Positions 59,550 through 64,000 of a stretch of DNA of 64,000 bases are shown in pieces. The notes beneath the pieces are model-generated. The model was not told the DNA's origin and ran no database searches. It saw nothing but the letters and a program-made list of their open reading frames with translations. Numbering within the stretch: position 1 is the stretch's first letter; each line of letters begins with the position of its first letter. Made by a program: the position numbers and the translations under genes. Source of the DNA: Cylindrodendrum hubeiense (taxonomy: Eukaryota > Ascomycota > Sordariomycetes > Hypocreales > Nectriaceae). The stretch lies in assembly GCA_014621425.1 (NCBI GenBank), contig JAANBB010000052.1, positions 62,001 to 126,000 on the forward strand. Reading direction: 5' to 3'.

Positions 59550-61265
59550 AGTTGCGGGCGGCCACCGGGTGAAGTCTCAATCTAACAAGAGGATATATTT
59601 CGGCAATTTTAACAAACAAGTGAATAGTATTCCAATGTGGGAAGCTTGGGAGCATCGGAGAAATGCAATATTGATAATGTAATTTCTCGTGAGTTCATCT
59701 ACTGCGTATCTCAACCAGGACCACTATCATGTTTTAAAACATTTCCCGAACATTTGTGCACTAGTATACGTACCGTAAACAGGATTCTCCCCCATGGGAT
59801 CTGGCAGGGCTGATTCGAAAAAACCAGATGTAAGCCGAGAGGCGTAGTCGGGCTTACTCGGAGATCAGTTGCGAATTCTGTGATAATGTTAGTCGGGTCC
59901 CAGATATCCAGAATCAAGAAAGCACTGCCTATATCAACATACGACAATCATTGAGATCAGAGGCGCAGTGGCCTTCAGCACTAGGCACAAGTGGATACAT
60001 AGAGCAAAGAGATTCGTGTTAACAACCCTGCTGCAGGAATCACAGGACCGGCTGCAGCTACAGCTGGCCTTGGCTACTAGGTTGCTGGACCTGACTTTTA
60101 GCTCTGTATTTGTCGCAGTCGGAGCCGCAATGGGTGTTATTGTCGAACTACGGCCGAGAGAAGTTAGGCGTACAGCAGTGGTGGTTGCTGTGTAAAAATA
60201 GATTCGGTGATGTCAATCGAAATGGCTTTACTGCCATTCGAGCATAGCTTCAACGTTCAAAGTCAATTTACCTTTATGGAACATGGATATGATCGGATGT
60301 AGCTTTAGCTTGGGAAGGCGTTGAATAGGCTTCTATACAATCCACATCATTACAAATATAAATACCATTTTAGCCGATCTGGCAAGTTTCTCACCGACTT
60401 TTAAGTATCTAGTCATATATGTGCTACATCAGACATCGTTATTTTATCATCAGGTCGTCAATCTGATACCATCATGTTACAACAACTGATTATCGTTCTA
60501 CCAACATAGAATGAGTATAATTGTATTGAGTCCCCGAACCTTAAATTGCTAATCTCCATGTTGACGTATTCTTGAAAGCCAAGTTTAATCTCGCCCAGGT
60601 AAATTCAATTTGTCGCCTGACATTTTGGCTCAAACAGCAATTGGTGTTGGTCCAATTATCATTACTTGATAAATATGCAGGGGCTTGGACGGCTATCTCT
60701 GCACTCCAGGGTTGTAGCCAGCATCTTATGCACGCATGATTCGACAATCTAGCCTGGGTTGCATTCATTGGTCTTGTTGTCAACTAAAATACTCACTCAA
60801 ATCTCCACCACGGCTCATGCCCCATACTGGGGTAAAGGGATCGGGCGGGTAACCTGACAAGATCTGACGAGCGGCGTTGAATTGTGGAGTGGCTTGAAGG
60901 TTACTTGAGCCAGTGGAGTCGCAGAAGAGCAAAGCCGAGGCGCATTGGTGGGCTGACCGAGAACGAAGAGTACGAGTCAGAGTACGAGTCAGTCAAATTA
61001 ACACGTAAGCGTGATGTGGCTTATTTATCTTCTTATTGCAGACTGTATGTACTTTTTCATTTGGCTGGACCCTGCAAGCCAAAGCACGGATCGGCCCATG
61101 TTTTCGTATAGCCTAATGGTCCCCAAAATGTGAATCAGCATGCCGATTCTGCGTGTTAATCCTGAACGCTTGCTATTCCTCCGAATCATCGTTGATGCAC
61201 AGTTAAGCATAACTCTCGATTGCAGCCACATGCGACTAGACTCATGAGCACCACAAGCTGCCAGC
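59550..61265. promoter_or_regulatory. Divergent promoter region of PKS and Myb genes
   Basis: 1.7 kb between the synthase start (minus) and the Myb gene start (plus). It must hold both promoters. Plus-strand frame 59968-60195 and minus-strand frame 60541-60783 have no recognisable content. No operator sequence is claimed. Confidence 0.4.
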
Positions 61266-62730
61266 ATGGGCAGGAGATGGTTAGATAATGAAGACCGGGT
61301 CCTCTGTGAGAACGTGAGACCGCTTGATAAAAGTAAGATCATACAATTGCCCGATTTATATGCTTTCCGCTGATCTAGACTGATCAATATGTCCAGCGGA
61401 ACCCGCTATCAACTGGATCCGAGTCGCTAGCTTGCTTCCAGGACGAACTAACAAGGACTGCCGGAAACGCTGGGCCAAGATCAGCCATGAGAGACGGAAA
61501 GGCCCCTGGAGCGACCAGGAAGACTCGAAAATGAGACAAGCTATCGACTTGCATGGTACACGGTATGAAATGCAGGCGCTCCTGTCGACAAGAATCGGCA
61601 TTTCTCACACACCTGGGCGCAGATGGATTGCAGTAGCGAAGGTTGTCGGTACCCGGAGCCCAGACCGTATGTTAAACGCTTCCGAGGAACCATTTTTGTT
61701 ACACCCGGTGTGGTCTAACCTCGCATGAACCAGAGTGCCAGAAACGCTGGCAAAATGCTCTAAATCCTCAGCTGAGCCGTATTGAATGGAGCTTGGCAGA
61801 TGTGGGTCAACCCTACTATTTACTTATTTATCTACTTCAAATGGCTTCTCACAATACTCACATCAAGTTCCACGCAGGACGACCGATTAAGAGCAGCAGT
61901 ATTACTGTTAGGGCGTAACTGGGTGTCGATTTCGAAAACCCACTTTCAAGATCGGTCACCTCTGAGTCTCAGCAATAGGTTCGTTAACCAAAACACTCTC
62001 TATTACTCTCAAAGTGTGCTAAAGCGACACCTCCAGGTTCGCATTTCTGTCTAGGGGTAAGATACATGTCCATTCAAATGGCACTGAGTCCTCCAGTCCC
62101 TCTGCCAGCACATATTTGACTTCATCCGTTGCTAGTACCTCTGGAGATGGGCACTTCGACATTGGAATGACGGTATCAGAGATAGGGTATAGCCTTCCCC
62201 TTCGTTCCAGTGCCGAAATGAGGCGACATACAGAGACATCGCCTGGGAATTCTCCACCAGCTAGTACTGCCATGATTCAACGCGACCTCATGATACCCTC
62301 TCAAGCACATGATTCCGAACATAGAATTGCCACTGAAGAGTCCAATCTAAGCTTGGACGCTTTTATCGCCGCCGCGAATCAGACACAAAGCCCCCCTCAA
62401 GGGAGTTTTCAGGAGTTCGAGTCAACGGATAATGATTACTTCCCCCTCCTTGGCGACGACAATCAATTCTCGCTCCCGGACAACCACTTACCAGTTGGGC
62501 CCATGGAGCATAATGGGAACATTCTCTACGCAGGGAACACTTCGGCTATGGTGAATCCTGAGAAGCGCCTGAGCTGGGTTGGGAGTGGTGACTCATCAGA
62601 GTATCATAATGCCACCGATGGAAGGACGACCCTGATTCTGCAGGATATTGACTCTGAAACAAGGGATGAGGTGCTTCAAGTTATATACAGGCGGAAGGCA
62701 CAGGCTATTCTTAGAGTTGAGTGTAAGTAG
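61266..62730 (+). CDS. Myb-type transcription factor with three repeats
   Basis: Six-exon join 61266-61332, 61397-61562, 61623-61666, 61734-61801, 61878-61978, 62055-62730; sum 1122 bases (373 residues), introns 60-76 bp with GT...AG ends. Three consecutive SANT/Myb repeats fill residues 1-150: the first from GRRWLDNEDRVL to DCRKRWAKI, the second from KGPWSDQED to QCQKRWQNAL, the third from IEWSLADDDRLR through GRNWVSIS to PLSLSNR. Conserved tryptophans are visible in each. The remainder is a low-complexity Ser/Pro/Asp-rich region with acidic patches (DNDYFPLLGDD), as expected for an activation domain. It starts 1.7 kb from the polyketide synthase in divergent orientation, so it is a candidate cluster regulator. 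Myb factors are unusual in that role; Zn2Cys6 proteins are commoner. Confidence 0.85.
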
Positions 62731-63254
62731 CGTTATAGGAACCATCGTGCAATAGCTTAATTAAGTGGGTCGTAAGGTGAGGAAGCTTGTAAAGAATATC
62801 AATCCGCTATTATTAATCTCTCACAGTTTTTTATGGTTAAATTAGTCCTATATCACATGAAACCTTGGCCACTTGAGTCCTGGATTAATATGGGCATGAC
62901 TTGCAGCCAGGTCTCCGAACCCACTTTAACGTCACACCGCGGATGGGCGACAACGACCAAAAGCTCTCATCCGCCCCGATCACATGATATGGCCCTGTAT
63001 GGTTAATACGTAACATGACCTTATGACTTGAAAATTTCCTATTGCTGATTTTTTCTCCATGAAGACCATAAGAAATTACAAGGCTGCCGGGGTCATCTAA
63101 CCCGTCCGAAAGATCGACTACTTGATTGGAATGGGCGGGCCGGGCTTTCAATGCTATATTTGATATGAGCATACGGTAATCAGTTATAGAAAAGGAGACT
63201 TACATAATTGGATTGTGGCTTGGCTTGTATAGGAGCCACTGTGATGTTAATCAA
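62731..63254. other. Intergenic; one unrecognised minus-strand open frame
   Basis: The minus-strand frame 62885-63172 (95 residues; contains VDLSDGLDDPGSLVIS and TLKWVRRPGCKSCPY) reads like protein but has no known motif and no clear start or upstream exon. It may be a small gene or a fragment. Confidence 0.3.
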
Positions 63255-63413
63255 GGCACGGCACGGTAAGACGTGGCACGGCTGGTACGGTAAGACGAGA
63301 CACGGTTGGCACGGCTGGCACAGCAAGACGTGACACGGCTGGTACGGCTGGCACGGCATAGCAAGACACGGCTGGCGTGGCAGGACACGGCATAGCAAGA
63401 CACGGCATAGCAG
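63255..63413. repeat. Minisatellite-like array (GGCACGGCTGGTACGG type)
   Basis: About 160 bases made of overlapping variants of GCACGGCTGG, TACGGTAAGACG and ACACGGCATAGCAAG, irregularly repeated. The minus-strand frame through it gives a Cys/Pro/Leu-rich low-complexity peptide, clearly a by-product. Confidence 0.75.
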
Positions 63414-64000
63414 ACTCCCGGATGCAATATCATTTTCACATTGCATGTGTCTCCTTTCAATTCCATCCGGCTACAACATCTTGTAGCAGCTACTTCAACA
63501 ATTACTGTACCATTTGAGGCTCCTCTAAATACCTGATTAACCTTACACTTGATGATCTCATTCAGGCAAGTTATTTGGAATCACTCTTCAAGCCCGCTTC
63601 CTGCCAGAGGATTAGACTTGCATCTGATTTCCATTTCGTTTTGGGAAGCATTTCACTCTGCAGTATTCATCGAGGGAGAAACTTGCAAACTCACTTGATA
63701 GAACTACAAGGTATCGTTAGTGGTTTCATTAGTGGGTTCCTAACGGACTTCAATGGATACTATCGCATACCCGGCTACAGTTAAAATGGAATGAATGCGT
63801 ACTATTAGATTGGAGTATACTGAATGTGGCAGATGCGACACCTTTACAGCACCTAGAACGCAGTAAGCTCCCAAGAGAATAGCTAATGCAAGTCACCAAG
63901 GCATGTTGCGTATATTACAAAGGTATACGGACTAACTTTGCTAGTAGTGCTGACATGATCGCCACCCCCTCCTACTGGGTATCACAACGCAGCGCACGAT
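63414..64000. other. Right end of the window; no gene seen
   Basis: About 590 bases with one short plus-strand frame (63575-63784) without recognisable content. A gene continuing beyond the window cannot be excluded. Confidence 0.3.

Overview
The window looks like nuclear DNA of a filamentous ascomycete, most likely a Pezizomycotina fungus; I cannot place genus or species. The signs are short introns (about 50-100 bp, GTRNGT...YAG) in most genes, a highly reducing polyketide synthase, a LysM/GH18 chitinase of the killer-toxin-like subgroup, 2EXR, F-box, PTH11-like rhodopsin and PaxU-like proteins, and very AT-rich stop-filled blocks of the kind left by repeat-induced point mutation (RIP). The alternation of gene-poor AT blocks, broken genes and secreted or secondary-metabolism genes suggests an accessory or subtelomere-like region rather than core chromosome.

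Layout. 1-4.7 kb: RIP-type AT-rich block with an internal diverged direct repeat. 6.1-12.7 kb: an F-box protein, then three P-loop GTPases of one family (8123-8865 minus, C-terminally truncated; 9304-10929 plus; 11124-12667 minus). They share an intron site just after the P-loop exon, and two keep coiled-coil tails. 13.2-21.9 kb: a secreted chitin-related block: a 1357-residue LysM-ChtBD1-GH18 chitinase, a 2EXR protein, a secreted protein of unknown function and a small LysM-WSC protein. 23.4-31.1 kb: an ACC-synthase-like aminotransferase, a decayed Zn2Cys6 regulator, a SOU1-like short-chain dehydrogenase and a secreted cysteine-rich protein. 32-42 kb: decay zone with one rhodopsin-domain receptor gene that can be spliced intact, a broken second one, an alpha/beta-hydrolase fragment, two copies of a dispersed repeat and an intact zinc alcohol dehydrogenase. 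42.8-49.3 kb: a secreted FMN-dependent 2-hydroxyacid oxidase, a GFA/Mss4-fold protein and a PL3 pectate lyase. 49.7-62.7 kb: a candidate polyketide cluster with a PaxU-like hydrolase, an HR-PKS (KS-AT-DH-MT-ER-KR-ACP) and a divergent three-repeat Myb factor.

How they may work together (inference). The chitinase, LysM-WSC protein and adjacent secreted protein could act together on chitin walls, the small LysM protein shielding or sensing chitin while the chitinase attacks a target. The HR-PKS has all reductive and methylation domains but no release domain, so the same-strand PaxU-like hydrolase is a candidate for release or tailoring and the Myb protein a candidate regulator. The FMN oxidase and alcohol dehydrogenase could be cluster members, but several kilobases and unrelated genes lie between. 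I reconstructed exon joins by hand; where exon lengths sum to a multiple of three with consensus splice sites I say so.
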